From Streptomyces xylophagus (GTDB lineage Bacteria; Actinomycetota; Actinomycetes; Streptomycetales; Streptomycetaceae): a DNA stretch of 64,000 bases. Below, piece after piece: positions 44,864-53,479 of the stretch. The notes below the pieces were generated by a model. That model was not told the DNA's origin. It made no database searches and saw only the letters and a program-made list of their open reading frames with translations. The position numbers were made by a program, and so were the translations under genes. Each line of letters opens with the position of its first letter. The first letter of the stretch is position 1. The stretch lies in NCBI RefSeq assembly GCF_000716435.1, contig NZ_JNWO01000011.1, positions 213,477 through 277,476 of the forward strand, read 5' to 3'.

Positions 44864-44895
44864 GTCACTGGTCCAATTGACCCGTCACTGGTCCA
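44864..44895. promoter_or_regulatory. Direct repeats before the MFS gene, candidate MocR operator
   Basis: GTCACTGGTCCA occurs at 44864-44875 and again at 44884-44895, 20 bp apart, in the 87-bp gap between the MocR stop and the MFS start. On the minus strand the copies overlap a plausible -35 (TTGGAC) with TATTGG 16 bp further. Confidence 0.6.
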
Positions 44896-44896
44896 T

Positions 44897-46270
44897 TCAG
44901 GCCCCCTCCAGCACCCGCCCCAGCACCTCCAACGCCTCCGGATAAACCCGCTCCCTGGGCGTCCCGTACCCCACCACCAGCCCCTGCGGCCGTCCCTCGC
45001 CCTCACTCGCCGCGTGCCAGTGCTCGCCGAGCCGTCCGACCGCGAGCCCCTCCGTCTCCGCCCGCGCCAGCACGGCATCCTCGTCGGCGACCTCCACCAG
45101 CGCGTGCAGTCCGGCCGCGATGCCGCGCACGCTTCTGCGCGACCCCAGCCGGTCGAGGAGCTGGTCGCGGCGGCGCCGGTACCGCAGTCGGCACGCGCGC
45201 ACGTGGCGGTCGTAGGCGTGGCTGTCGATCAGTTCGGCGAGTGCCAGCTGGCCGATGGTCTCGGTGTGGTGGTCGCTGTGCAGTTTGGCGTCGGCGATCG
45301 GGTCGACGAGGTGGGGCGGCAGCACCATCCAGCCGAGCCGCAGCGCGGGCCCGAGGGTCTTGGAGGCGGTGCCCAGGTACACGACCTGGCCCGGTGCCAT
45401 CCCCTGGAGCGCGCCGACGGGCTGGCGGTCGTAGCGGAACTCCCCGTCGTAGTCGTCCTCGACGATCAGTCCGCCACGCGCGCGTGCCCAGTCGGTCAGC
45501 GCCCGTCTGCGCTCCGGGTGCAGGGTGACGCCGGTCGGGTACTGGTGGGCCGGGGTGACCACCACGGCCGCCGCGTCCCCCAACTCCTCGGCGCGGGCGC
45601 CCCGTTCGTCGACCCGTACGGGCACCACGTGCCCGCCGTTGTGCCGGACCACTTCCCGGTGGAACGGCAGTCCGGGGTCTTCCATGGCCACCCGGGAACC
45701 GTCGAGCACGCGTGTGAGGAGCGCGAGTCCCTGGACGTACCCGGACGTGATCACGATCCGTTCCGGGGGCGCGATCACCCCGCGCGCACGCCCCAGGTAC
45801 CCCGAGAGCGCGGTGCGCAGTTCGATACGGCCACGCGGGTCGCCGTAGTCGTACGCCAAGGAGGGTGCCGTCGCGATCGCGCGGCGCAGGGAGCGCAGCC
45901 AGGCCGCCGCCGGGAACGCGCCGACGTCCGGGCTGCCGGGCCGCAGGTCGAAACGGGGTACACGCGCGCGTGCCGCCGCGCCCGGTGCCTCCGTGTCGAC
46001 GGAGGGCAGCAGCGCGACCTGGGTGCCCGAGCCCTGGCGGGCGGTCAGATAGCCCTCGGCGACGAGCTGGTCGTAGGCCGCCTTCGCGGTGCCCCGGGAG
46101 ACGCCGAGTTCGGTCGCGAGGCGGCGGGTCGCCGGGAGACGGGTCCCGGGGGAGAGCCGGCCGTCGCGTACGGCGTCCCGGAGCGCGCGTTCGAGACCGA
46201 CGCGGCGGCCGCCCTCCGTGTCGGGCTCCAGATGCAGGTCGACCCCGACTCCGGACCAGAAGTCGTTCAC
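44897..46270 (-). CDS. MocR-type (GntR wHTH + aminotransferase-like) regulator
   Basis: 457 residues. An N-terminal GntR winged helix (about 20-85; LSPGTRLPATRRLATELGV) joined to a class-I aminotransferase domain (about 120-455) that binds PLP: the Schiff-base Lys is in TASKTLGPALRLGW. MocR/GabR-type regulators use PLP plus an amine to sense a metabolite. GTG 46270 is used because GGGGGAGGG lies about 7 nt upstream; the start also overlaps the stop of a 10-codon leader frame. It probably regulates the MFS gene. Confidence 0.9.
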   Translation of the reverse strand: MNDFWSGVGVDLHLEPDTEGGRRVGLERALRDAVRDGRLSPGTRLPATRRLATELGVSRGTAKAAYDQLVAEGYLTARQGSGTQVALLPSVDTEAPGAAARARVPRFDLRPGSPDVGAFPAAAWLRSLRRAIATAPSLAYDYGDPRGRIELRTALSGYLGRARGVIAPPERIVITSGYVQGLALLTRVLDGSRVAMEDPGLPFHREVVRHNGGHVVPVRVDERGARAEELGDAAAVVVTPAHQYPTGVTLHPERRRALTDWARARGGLIVEDDYDGEFRYDRQPVGALQGMAPGQVVYLGTASKTLGPALRLGWMVLPPHLVDPIADAKLHSDHHTETIGQLALAELIDSHAYDRHVRACRLRYRRRRDQLLDRLGSRRSVRGIAAGLHALVEVADEDAVLARAETEGLAVGRLGEHWHAASEGEGRPQGLVVGYGTPRERVYPEALEVLGRVLEGA

Positions 46271-46322
46271 GAAAAAGCCCTCCCCCTGGGCACGTTCATG
46301 AAAAACGCCTCCCCCTAGGCAC
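46265..46322 (-). repeat. 29-bp tandem duplication of the MocR translation start region
   Basis: Units at 46265-46293 and 46294-46322 differ at 4 of 29 positions. Each carries, on the minus strand, an AGGGGGAGG ribosome site followed by a start-like codon (GTG at 46270, ATG at 46299). Confidence 0.9.
46267..46299 (-). CDS. 10-codon upstream frame overlapping the MocR start
   Basis: ATG at 46299 opens the frame MNVPRGRAFS and stops at TGA 46269-46267, exactly overlapping the MocR GTG as GTGA. It has its own ribosome site within the second copy of the 29-bp tandem repeat. It could work as a translational coupling or attenuation leader, but may be incidental to the duplication. Confidence 0.45.
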   Translation of the reverse strand: MNVPRGRAFS

Positions 46323-46337
46323 ACGATCGGCACACGA

Positions 46338-46368
46338 ATGGCCGGGCACCGCACGTGTGCCCGGCCAT
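46338..46368. terminator. Hairpin terminator after pepP
   Basis: Perfect 12-bp arms ATGGCCGGGCAC (46338-46349) and GTGCCCGGCCAT (46357-46368) with a 7-nt loop. It lies 31 bp past the pepP stop on the minus strand and before the MocR leader. No U-tract. Confidence 0.8.
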
Positions 46369-46399
46369 CAGTCTTGTATCAGTTGGCAGTCATCCGCTG

Positions 46400-47869
46400 T
46401 CAGCCCTTGAGGGACGCCATCCAGCTCTCGACCTCGGACGAGGTCCGGGGCAGCGCGTCGGACAGGTTCCGGTTGCCGTCCTCGGTGACGAGGATGTCGT
46501 CCTCGATGCGGACGCCGATGCCCCGGTACTCCTCGGGGACGGTCAGGTCGTCCGCCTGGAAGTACAGGCCGGGCTCCACCGTGAGGACCATGCCGGGCTC
46601 CAGGGTGCCCTCCACGTACGTCTCGGTCCGCGCGGCGGCGCAGTCGTGGACGTCCATGCCGAGCATGTGACCCGTGCCGTGCAGCGTCCAGCGGCGCTGG
46701 AGGCCCAGCTCCAGGACGCGCTCCACAGGTCCCTCGACGAGACCCCACTCGACGACCTTCTCGGCCAGCACGCGCTGTGCCGCGTCGTGGAAGTCGCGGT
46801 ACTTGCCGCCCGGCTGCACCGCCGCGATACCGGCCTCCTGGGCCTCGTAGACGGCGTCGTAGACCTGCTTCTGGATGTCGCTGAAGCGGCCGTTGATCGG
46901 CAGCGTGCGCGTCACGTCGGCGGTGTACAGGGTGTGCGTCTCGACGCCGGCGTCCAGGAGGAGCAGGTCGCCGGAGCGGACCGGGCCGTCGTTGCGCACC
47001 CAGTGCAGGGTGCAGGCGTGCGGTCCTGCGGCGCAGATCGAGCCGTAGCCGACGTCGTTGCCCTCCACACGGGCGCGGAGGAAGAACGTGCCCTCGATGT
47101 AGCGCTCGCTCGTGGCCTCGGCCCTGTCGAGGACCTTCACCACGTCCTCGAAGCCGCGGACCGTCGAGTCGACGGCCTTCTGCAGCTCGCCGACCTCGAA
47201 CTCGTCCTTGACCAGGCGTGCTTCGGAGAGGAAGACCCGCAGTTCCTCGTCGCGCTCGGCGGTGACCTTGTCGGTCAGCGCGGCCTGGATGCCCGCGTCG
47301 TAGCCGCGTACGACCCGCACCGGGCCGGTGCCCTCGCGCAGCGCCTCGGCCAGTTCGCGGACGTCGGAGGCGGGGATGCCGTAGAGCTTCTCGGCCTCGG
47401 TGAGGGAGTGGCGGCGGCCGACCCACAGCTCGCCCTGGCCGGAGAGCCAGAACTCGCCGTTCTCGCGGTCGGAGCGCGGCAGGAGGTAGATCGTCGCCTT
47501 GTGGCCGTCGGTGGTGGGCTCCAGGACGAGGACGCCGTCCTCGGTGAGGTTGCCCGTCAGGTACGCGTACTCGACCGACGCCCGGAAGGGGTACTCGGTG
47601 TCGTTCGAGCGGGTCTTCAGGTTGCCCGCGGGGATCACCAGGCGCTCGCCCGGGAAGCGCGCGGAGAGCGCGGCGCGGCGCCGCGCGGTGTGCTCGGCCT
47701 GCTCGACGGGCCGCAGGTCGTGCAGCTCGGTGTCGGCCCAGCCGGACTTCATGCTGTCCGCCAACTCGTCGGAGACGCCCGGGTACAGGCCGTTCTTCCG
47801 CTTCTTGATCGGCTCTTCAGGCTCCTCAGACTCAGTTTCCGGGGTCTCCGGATCGAGCTCGTCGGCCAC
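46400..47869 (-). CDS. pepP: Xaa-Pro aminopeptidase PepP family
   Basis: 489-residue cytosolic metallopeptidase that removes an N-terminal residue before proline. N-terminal creatinase-like domain (about 40-230), then the pita-bread catalytic domain with all five metal ligands: two Asp in LLLLDAGVETHTLYTADVTRT, His in GTGHMLGMDVHD, Glu in TVEPGLYF and Glu in RIEDDILV. The GTG at 47869 is preferred, as AGGAGG lies 6 nt upstream; the nearby ATG 47875 directly abuts that site. It is followed by the hairpin at 46338-46368. Confidence 0.92.
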   Translation of the reverse strand: MADELDPETPETESEEPEEPIKKRKNGLYPGVSDELADSMKSGWADTELHDLRPVEQAEHTARRRAALSARFPGERLVIPAGNLKTRSNDTEYPFRASVEYAYLTGNLTEDGVLVLEPTTDGHKATIYLLPRSDRENGEFWLSGQGELWVGRRHSLTEAEKLYGIPASDVRELAEALREGTGPVRVVRGYDAGIQAALTDKVTAERDEELRVFLSEARLVKDEFEVGELQKAVDSTVRGFEDVVKVLDRAEATSERYIEGTFFLRARVEGNDVGYGSICAAGPHACTLHWVRNDGPVRSGDLLLLDAGVETHTLYTADVTRTLPINGRFSDIQKQVYDAVYEAQEAGIAAVQPGGKYRDFHDAAQRVLAEKVVEWGLVEGPVERVLELGLQRRWTLHGTGHMLGMDVHDCAAARTETYVEGTLEPGMVLTVEPGLYFQADDLTVPEEYRGIGVRIEDDILVTEDGNRNLSDALPRTSSEVESWMASLKG

Positions 47870-47968
47870 GGTCATCCTCCTAGATACGGCACTGGACCCC
47901 CTCCATCGTACGGTCGTACGGAAGGGGGCCCAGGGCCGGAAGGCCTGTTACACATGGCTCCTGGGCGA

Positions 47969-49522
47969 CTACTCGAAACGGGCCGCCAGGAGGACGACGT
48001 CCTCGTCGCTGTCGGCCGTGTCGAGGCCGTCGGGCAGAACGGTCCGCAGGACGTGGTCGGCGATCGCGGCCGGGTCGGCGCGCAGTGCCTTGGGGACGCT
48101 CGCCGCCGCCGCGTGGAGGCGGGCGAAGGCGCGGTCCATGGGGTCGCCGGTGCGGTGCAGCAACCCGTCCGTGTAGAGCAGCACCGTCTCGCCGGGCTCC
48201 GCCTCCAGCTCCACGCTCGGCGCCTCCCAGCAGGCCAGCATGCCGAGCGGCGCGGACACGGAGGTCTCCACGAACTCGGTGCGCCGCTCGCCGACCAGGA
48301 GCGGCGGGCTGTGTCCGGCGCCGGCCAGCGTGATCTTGCGCAGCGCGGGCTCGCAGTAGGCGAACAGGGCGGTGGCCGAGCGGGCGGGCTCGGTGAGCCT
48401 GAGCAGCAGTTCGAGGTCGGACAGGACCGCGACCGGGTCCTCGCCCTCCATCACCGCGTACGCCCGCAGGGACGCGCGCAGCCGGCCCATCGCGGCGATC
48501 GCGCTCGGCCCGGAGCCGGTCACCGAGCCGACGGCGAGGCCGAGCGCGGCATCGGGCAGCGGCAGCGCGTCGTACCAGTCGCCGCCGCCGCGCGGACCCG
48601 TGCGGTGCAGGGCGGCGAGCTGCACACCGGCCACGCGGGGGAGCCGGGACGGCAGCAGCTCCTCGGCGATGGTCGTCATGCACGCGCGCGTGCGCTCGAC
48701 TTCGAGGAGCCGGGCCAGGTGCTCGGTGGCGTAGCGGACGTACAGGCCGACGAGATGGCGCTGCCGCTCGACCGGCTCGGCAGGCTCGTCGTACAGCCAC
48801 ACGGCGGCGCCGATCCGCCCGGCCGCGTCGGTCGCCAGCGGCAGCGCGTAGCTGGCCGCGTAGCCCAGGCTTGCGGCTACCTCGCGGTGGCGCGGGTCGA
48901 GGGCGTCCTCGGCGAACAGGTCGGGGTGGACGATCTCGCCGCCCTCGCCGCCGGGCACGCCGACAGGACTGTCGAGGAGCTGGCCGTAGGACATCGCCCC
49001 GCGCGGGACGGTCTCGATGTGGCCGAGGTCGGAGCGGGCCAGGCCCAGGCCGATCGTGGTGTGGGGGCCGAGGCCGTCGCCGGGTTCCAGGACGACGAGT
49101 CCGCGGCGGGCGCCCACCAGGGCGGCTCCGGCGCGCAGCAGCTCCCGGAGCGCTTCGTCGAGTGCGTCCGTGCGTGCCAGCCGCTCCGTGAGTTCATGGA
49201 GGGTCGTGAGATCGGACACCCAGCCGGCAAGACGGTCCTGGAGCAGGGCACTTGGCGCGTTCGCAGCGGTGTCCGGCGTGTTCTGGATGTTCGAAGAGGG
49301 TGCCGGAGGGGTACCGGTGGCGGCAGGCGCGGGCGCGACAGTGTGTGCGGGCGAGGGAACCGTTGAATCGATTCCAGCCACTTTCGAAGGGTGCGGGGCG
49401 GTCATGGCGTCCGGCTTTCCGACCGGTGCGTATTGCTCAAAAGCATCGCAAACCCCCATGTCATTCTGCGCCGCTGGCAGTGTCTCCACATGTACACGCA
49501 CTCGTGAGGGGATGTCCAGCAT
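47969..49522 (-). CDS. SpoIIE/RsbU-type PP2C phosphatase with GAF domain, one metal ligand substituted
   Basis: 517 residues. The N-terminal 90 residues are low-complexity; a GAF domain (about 105-275) precedes a PP2C/SpoIIE domain (about 290-515). GGDWYD (Asp about 315) and YTDG are present, and DEDVVLL near the end supplies another Asp. The block usually written GDVxGHG is GSVTGSG here, replacing one Asp metal ligand by Ser (about 333), so activity may be reduced or lost. ATG 49522 has AGCAGGACA upstream; the frame is open to 49660. No antisigma partner is adjacent, though RsbW-like genes are within the window. Confidence 0.85.
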   Translation of the reverse strand: MLDIPSRVRVHVETLPAAQNDMGVCDAFEQYAPVGKPDAMTAPHPSKVAGIDSTVPSPAHTVAPAPAATGTPPAPSSNIQNTPDTAANAPSALLQDRLAGWVSDLTTLHELTERLARTDALDEALRELLRAGAALVGARRGLVVLEPGDGLGPHTTIGLGLARSDLGHIETVPRGAMSYGQLLDSPVGVPGGEGGEIVHPDLFAEDALDPRHREVAASLGYAASYALPLATDAAGRIGAAVWLYDEPAEPVERQRHLVGLYVRYATEHLARLLEVERTRACMTTIAEELLPSRLPRVAGVQLAALHRTGPRGGGDWYDALPLPDAALGLAVGSVTGSGPSAIAAMGRLRASLRAYAVMEGEDPVAVLSDLELLLRLTEPARSATALFAYCEPALRKITLAGAGHSPPLLVGERRTEFVETSVSAPLGMLACWEAPSVELEAEPGETVLLYTDGLLHRTGDPMDRAFARLHAAAASVPKALRADPAAIADHVLRTVLPDGLDTADSDEDVVLLAARFE

Positions 49523-49982
49523 TGTCCTGCTGGGATTCCTGGTGTCCATGGGTTTGGCGGGGGTATTTCGCTCTCCTCTTGCGGATTGGCAAAGTTGGCT
49601 TAAAACTGCATCAGGGGACGGTCCATTGGGGTCGACTGGGTTTGCTCGACGGAGCGTCACAGCGGTCGTGATGGGTACGTACTCGGAGAAGGCCAGGGGT
49701 GGCTGGGGGCCACCCGGAACCTGGTGAGGGACCCGGGCGTCTTAACCACCGACGATCGTGACCCATCCTCCCGTGGCGGAGGCGGAGAGAACTACGCGGG
49801 ACAGCAAAACGCCAGACTTCGCCACCCCCACGCCACGCCCATGCTTTTCATGCACGCACGGGTTCCCCCTGCCGAAGGCAGGGGTGTGATGCGCCAACAG
49901 GTACGCACAGTGAAGTGATCGACACATGGTGTGATGTGGTCCTCGGTGTTGCCAGCGGTGCAACGGAAAGGAACGAGCGCTC
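49523..49982. other. 460-bp gap with two hairpins
   Basis: Between the phosphatase and the primase-like gene (divergent). Hairpins: GGGTGGC/GCCACCC (49697-49703 and 49709-49715) and CCCCTGCC/GGCAGGGG (49866-49873 and 49877-49884, loop GAA). Their role is unknown; they may fold in the untranslated leader of the downstream gene. No convincing gene in the gap. Confidence 0.5.
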
Positions 49983-50648
49983 ATGCGCGAGATCCTCGGA
50001 AAGCGACGCAGGCTCCTGTCCAGGCGAGACAACAGGAGGTCTGAGATGCTCAGCGCGGCCCTGACCTTCGCGACAGAATGGCAATGGCCCGTACTCCCGG
50101 GCGTGGCACCGGACCCCCAGGGTCGGGCCCGCTGCGGCTGTCCGGACCCGGAGTGCACGGTGCCCGGCGCACATCCCTTCGACCCCGGCCTCCTCGCGGC
50201 CACCACCGACGCGCGCATGGTGCGCTGGTGGTGGGGCAACCGACCCGCCGCGCCGATCGTCCTCGCCACCGGCGACAAGGCTCCCTGCGCGGTCAGCCTG
50301 CCCGCACCCGCGGCCTCCCGGGCCCTCGCCGCGCTCGACCGCCAGGGCATGCGCCTCGGCCCGGTCGTCGCCGCGCCGACCCGCTGGTCGCTGCTCGTCA
50401 AGCCGTACTCCCTCGAGCAGTTGGGCGAACTGCTCTACGCCAAGGACCACGTCCCCGGCTCGCTCCGCTTCCACGGCGAGGGCGGCTACCTCGCCCTGCC
50501 CCCCTCCGAGACCGGCCAGGGCCAGATCCGCTGGGAGCGCGCACCACTGCCCGGCTCGTCCTCGCCCTGGGTGCCCGATGTCGAGGCCGTGGTGGACGCC
50601 GTGGTCGAGGCCCTCACTCGTACGGGTGTGAGCGCGCCCGAGTTGTAA
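49983..50648 (+). CDS. Bifunctional primase/polymerase N-terminal-like protein
   Basis: 221 residues resembling the N-terminal domain of bifunctional DNA primase/polymerases of Streptomyces: LTFATEWQWPVLPGVAPDPQGRARCGCPDPECTVPGAHPFDP contains the CGCPDPEC cysteine block, then RMVRWWWGNRPAAPIVLATGD. The helicase part is absent, and the primase catalytic acids cannot be identified, so an active polymerase is unlikely. Stand-alone copies of this type occur in many streptomycetes. A basic N-terminal tail GKRRRLLSRRDNRR precedes the domain. Confidence 0.75.
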   Translation: MREILGKRRRLLSRRDNRRSEMLSAALTFATEWQWPVLPGVAPDPQGRARCGCPDPECTVPGAHPFDPGLLAATTDARMVRWWWGNRPAAPIVLATGDKAPCAVSLPAPAASRALAALDRQGMRLGPVVAAPTRWSLLVKPYSLEQLGELLYAKDHVPGSLRFHGEGGYLALPPSETGQGQIRWERAPLPGSSSPWVPDVEAVVDAVVEALTRTGVSAPEL

Positions 50649-50704
50649 GGGTGTCGGGCGCGCACGGAACGTGGCGCCCGTGGTTGGTCGTTATCTTCCG
50701 CTCT

Positions 50705-51271
50705 ATGAACCTTCGTCTGCTCGCCCTCGCGGGCGTCGCGGTGTGCGCGGTCGCGCTGCCGCTGGCCGTGGCGTCCGCGGGGCCCGTACGCGACGAGGGC
50801 CACGCAGTCGTACGGTCCCTGGTGCACTCCTCGGATGCCTCCGGCTCCTCCGACGGTGACGCGAAGGAGCCGTCGGCCGCTCCCTCGCCCGCCCGCTCCC
50901 CGCTGACGCTCGGCCTGGGGCTTGCCACCGCCGCGCGCTGCGGACCCGAACTCTCCTCCCCCGACGGCATCGAGGCGCAGACCTGTGTCATGACACAGGG
51001 TGAGGACACCTGGGCGCGCACCTACTACCGCAACGCGACCGGCGACGACCTGGATTCGGTGCTGAGCCTCATGGGTCCGGCCGACCGCACCGTGCAGATG
51101 CACTGCGTCGTGGAGGCCGAGGACGAGCCCGCGTTGTGCGAGACGCCCCGGGAGCGGACACGGGGCGATCTGGCCGCCTACACGGCCGTCGCGGAGTTCG
51201 CGGCGAGGGACGGGAGCGGGCCGCTGTTGCTGCGCTCGGGGAGCAACTCCTCGGCGCCTACGGCGAGTTGA
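50705..51271 (+). CDS. Exported protein of unknown function
   Basis: 188 residues: an N-terminal signal peptide (RLLALAGVAVCAVALPLAVASA), a Ser/Asp/Pro linker (about 45-72) and a Cys-containing domain with RCGPELSSPDGIEAQTCV, QMHCVVEAEDEPALCE, four cysteines that could form two disulfides. Family not recognised. TATCTT lies 7 nt before the ATG, so translation is probably leaderless. Same strand, 56 bp after the primase-like gene, and likely independent of it. Confidence 0.7.
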   Translation: MNLRLLALAGVAVCAVALPLAVASAGPVRDEGHAVVRSLVHSSDASGSSDGDAKEPSAAPSPARSPLTLGLGLATAARCGPELSSPDGIEAQTCVMTQGEDTWARTYYRNATGDDLDSVLSLMGPADRTVQMHCVVEAEDEPALCETPRERTRGDLAAYTAVAEFAARDGSGPLLLRSGSNSSAPTAS

Positions 51272-51313
51272 CGGACGGCGTCGTTCCGTAAACGGGAGCC
51301 GGGCATGAAAAGA

Positions 51314-51351
51314 CCCGGTTGCTGGCGACGGGGGATGCACCAGCAACCGGG
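51314..51351 (+). terminator. Hairpin terminator after the exported protein gene
   Basis: Perfect 12-bp arms CCCGGTTGCTGG (51314-51325) and CCAGCAACCGGG (51340-51351), 14-nt loop. It is 42 bp after the stop of the exported-protein gene. Confidence 0.8.
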
Positions 51352-51419
51352 CTACTCGAACGGTAACAAGAGATCGGCGGTTCGCAAATTCGATCTCGGC
51401 TATTCGGACACCGACTTCC

Positions 51420-51444
51420 CTGTCACAACGGGGAGTTGTGACAG
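51420..51444. repeat. Perfect 10-bp inverted repeat near the DUF5926 gene end
   Basis: CTGTCACAAC (51420-51429) and GTTGTGACAG (51435-51444) with loop GGGGA. It lies 72 bp downstream of the minus-strand DUF5926 gene and in the convergent gap. Either terminator of that gene or a protein-binding palindrome. Confidence 0.7.
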
Positions 51445-51515
51445 GAGTCACCCAAGTGAACAGGCCTGTTGCGGCTGAACGGTCGGTCAGTCGAACCCCT
51501 GCCCCATTCCGGGTG

Positions 51516-52481
51516 TCAGCTCAGCGTGACCTGCCGGTTGGTCAGACCGCCTCGCGCGCGACGCTCGTCGGCGGTCAGCGGTGCGTCCGTGGCCAGCGCG
51601 GCGGTGAGGCGCTCGGCGAACTCGGCGGCCGGCTTCTCGATGTCGTCCGCGGTGAGCCCGCTCGGGAGGTCCCAGACGGGGACGGTGAGACCGTGAGCAC
51701 GGAAGGACCCCACGAGACGGGTGCCCTCACCGAGACCGGAGCGACCCGCGGCGTGCAGCCGCGCGAGTCCGTCCAGAAGCTGCTCCTCCGCGTACGGCAT
51801 GACCCAGCGCAGATGGTTCTTGTCCGGGGTCTCGCACCAGTACGCGGCGTCCACGCCCTGGAGCTTCGCGGTCGGGATGGCGGCGGCGTTGGCGCGCTCC
51901 AGGGAAGCGGTCACCTCCGGCGTCGCGTGCTCCGCCTCCGGAACCCAGAATTCGAAGCCCGCGTGCACAACTGGCTCGAACGTGCCTTCCGGGTCGAGCA
52001 GATCCTGCAGTCGCGGACCGTCGGCGGGGGCACGGCGGGCCTGCACCGGAGTGCCCGGCTCCGCGGCCAGCGCGCGCTGGAGGGTGTCGGCGAGGTCGCG
52101 GCTGATGTCGCCGGAGGCCGTGTCGTTCTGCAGGCCGAGCAGCACCGAGCCGTCGTCCCGGCGCAGGGCCGGCCAGGCCATCGGCAGCACCGTGGCGAGC
52201 GTGACCGACGGAACTCCTTCGGGGAGGCCGCCCTTCAGGGGCAGTTGGACCGTGGCGGCGGGCACCAGCTCGCGCAGCGCCACCCAGTCGCCCTCGCCGG
52301 CCAGCCCCTCGAAGGGGCGCTGCACCAGCTCGGTCGCCGCGTGGGCCGCCGCCCGGCCGTGGCAGGCCTTGTAGCGGCGGCCGCTGCCGCAGGGGCAGGG
52401 CTCGCGGGCACCGACCACCGGGACCTCTGTGTCGCTGAGCTGCGGCCGCTTGGCCGTGGTCTGGGGTCGCTTCTTGGCCAT
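51516..52481 (-). CDS. DUF5926 family protein with N-terminal SEC-C zinc motif
   Basis: 321 residues. A short SEC-C metal-binding motif CPCGSGRRYKACHG (about residues 28-41) precedes a DUF5926 domain rich in Ala and acidic residues. The SEC-C motif coordinates zinc via CxCxnCH and links proteins to SecB or ribosome/nucleic acid functions in other families; the role of DUF5926 is unknown. ATG 52481 has GGGAGA 8 nt upstream; the frame is open to 52565. Confidence 0.88.
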   Translation of the reverse strand: MAKKRPQTTAKRPQLSDTEVPVVGAREPCPCGSGRRYKACHGRAAAHAATELVQRPFEGLAGEGDWVALRELVPAATVQLPLKGGLPEGVPSVTLATVLPMAWPALRRDDGSVLLGLQNDTASGDISRDLADTLQRALAAEPGTPVQARRAPADGPRLQDLLDPEGTFEPVVHAGFEFWVPEAEHATPEVTASLERANAAAIPTAKLQGVDAAYWCETPDKNHLRWVMPYAEEQLLDGLARLHAAGRSGLGEGTRLVGSFRAHGLTVPVWDLPSGLTADDIEKPAAEFAERLTAALATDAPLTADERRARGGLTNRQVTLS

Positions 52482-52697
52482 CGTGGGTGTCTCCCGGTTA
52501 CGGCTCGTCTCGTACTGGCGGGAGCCTAGCCGTTCACGCCATGACCGACGGGAGCCTGTGGACAACCCGGCCGACGTGGACGGCGGCCTGTGGACGACAC
52601 CGCCGGTGCCGGCCTGTGGGCGACGCGGCCGGTGTGGACAGGTGCGCGCCGGTACGGGCCGTATCTGACCGGTGCGTGCCCGTGCGTGCCCGGCGGT

Positions 52698-53249
52698 TCA
52701 GTCCAGGTCGTCGAACGCGTCCGCGAACTCCAGTCGGGGAACCGCGGAGACCGTGGGCGCGGTGACGCGCGTAGCGAAGTCGTCGCGTCGGTGCCCGGCA
52801 TCCGGATCATCGACGTCGTCCTGTACGACGACCCACACCGTGACCTCGCCCCGGGCGTCGTCCCGGACGCCCCAGTCGTCGGCCAGCGCCGTGATGATGT
52901 TCAGCCCGCGTCCGCCGTGCGCCGTCACCGACGGGGTGGCCGGAGCCGGGCGGGTCGGGCCGCCGCCGTCCGTCACCTCGACCGTGAGCCGTCCGCCCGT
53001 GTCCACGCGCCAGGCGCACCGGACGTCACCGTCACCGGCCAGGGCGTCGCCCAGGGGTCGGCCGTGCTTGCACGCGTTGCTCAGAAGTTCGGAAAGGATC
53101 AGTACGGCATCGTCGATGACCGCTTCCGACACACCGCCCGTGCGCAACTGGTCGCGCATGCGATGTCTTGCTTCCCCCACGCCCGCAGGGCCATGGGTTA
53201 CGGCCATGCTCGACGACGCGGGCACCTCCTGTGCCACCACCAACGCCAC
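52698..53249 (-). CDS. RsbW-like anti-sigma factor / ATP-binding protein
   Basis: 183 residues with GHKL boxes: ILSELLSNACKHG (N-box), VTDGGGPTRP (G1) and GGRGLNII (G2). A C-terminal tail of about 45 residues is acidic. GTG 53249 has GGAGG 8 nt upstream. A DnaA-box-like TGTGGACAA (52557-52565) lies 132 bp downstream of this gene. Likely a partner of an unlinked anti-anti-sigma or sigma factor. Second RsbW-like gene in the window (the other is at 41202). Confidence 0.88.
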   Translation of the reverse strand: MALVVAQEVPASSSMAVTHGPAGVGEARHRMRDQLRTGGVSEAVIDDAVLILSELLSNACKHGRPLGDALAGDGDVRCAWRVDTGGRLTVEVTDGGGPTRPAPATPSVTAHGGRGLNIITALADDWGVRDDARGEVTVWVVVQDDVDDPDAGHRRDDFATRVTAPTVSAVPRLEFADAFDDLD

Positions 53250-53479
53250 CCCCGAGACCTCCTTCGCCCCACGCCACGGTGTGGATGCCCCATGGGCCTG
53301 TACCGGAAACCGGCCAATCCACGTTCAGTGACGCATTCGCAACGATCGAACACGGACCGAACGCGCCGGAGCACTCCCTGTAACGAAGTGGCTTGTTTTC
53401 GATGGTGTGGCCGAGTTCGGAGGATGGTGCAGGTGAGGTGCCCGGGTCAAGGGGTGTTTGGTGGTCTTTATGAGGTTCT

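Noticed and set aside
46355..49366. A 1003-codon plus-strand open frame
   Set aside because: It lies antisense to pepP and the phosphatase gene, both with clear domains; GC-rich genes leave long open frames on the opposite strand. No ribosome site or domain.
51438..52529. Plus-strand frame with AGGAG upstream, antisense to the DUF5926 gene
   Set aside because: Despite the ribosome-like site at 51441-51445, the protein is Gly/Arg/Val-rich without a domain, and the minus-strand gene has the SEC-C motif.
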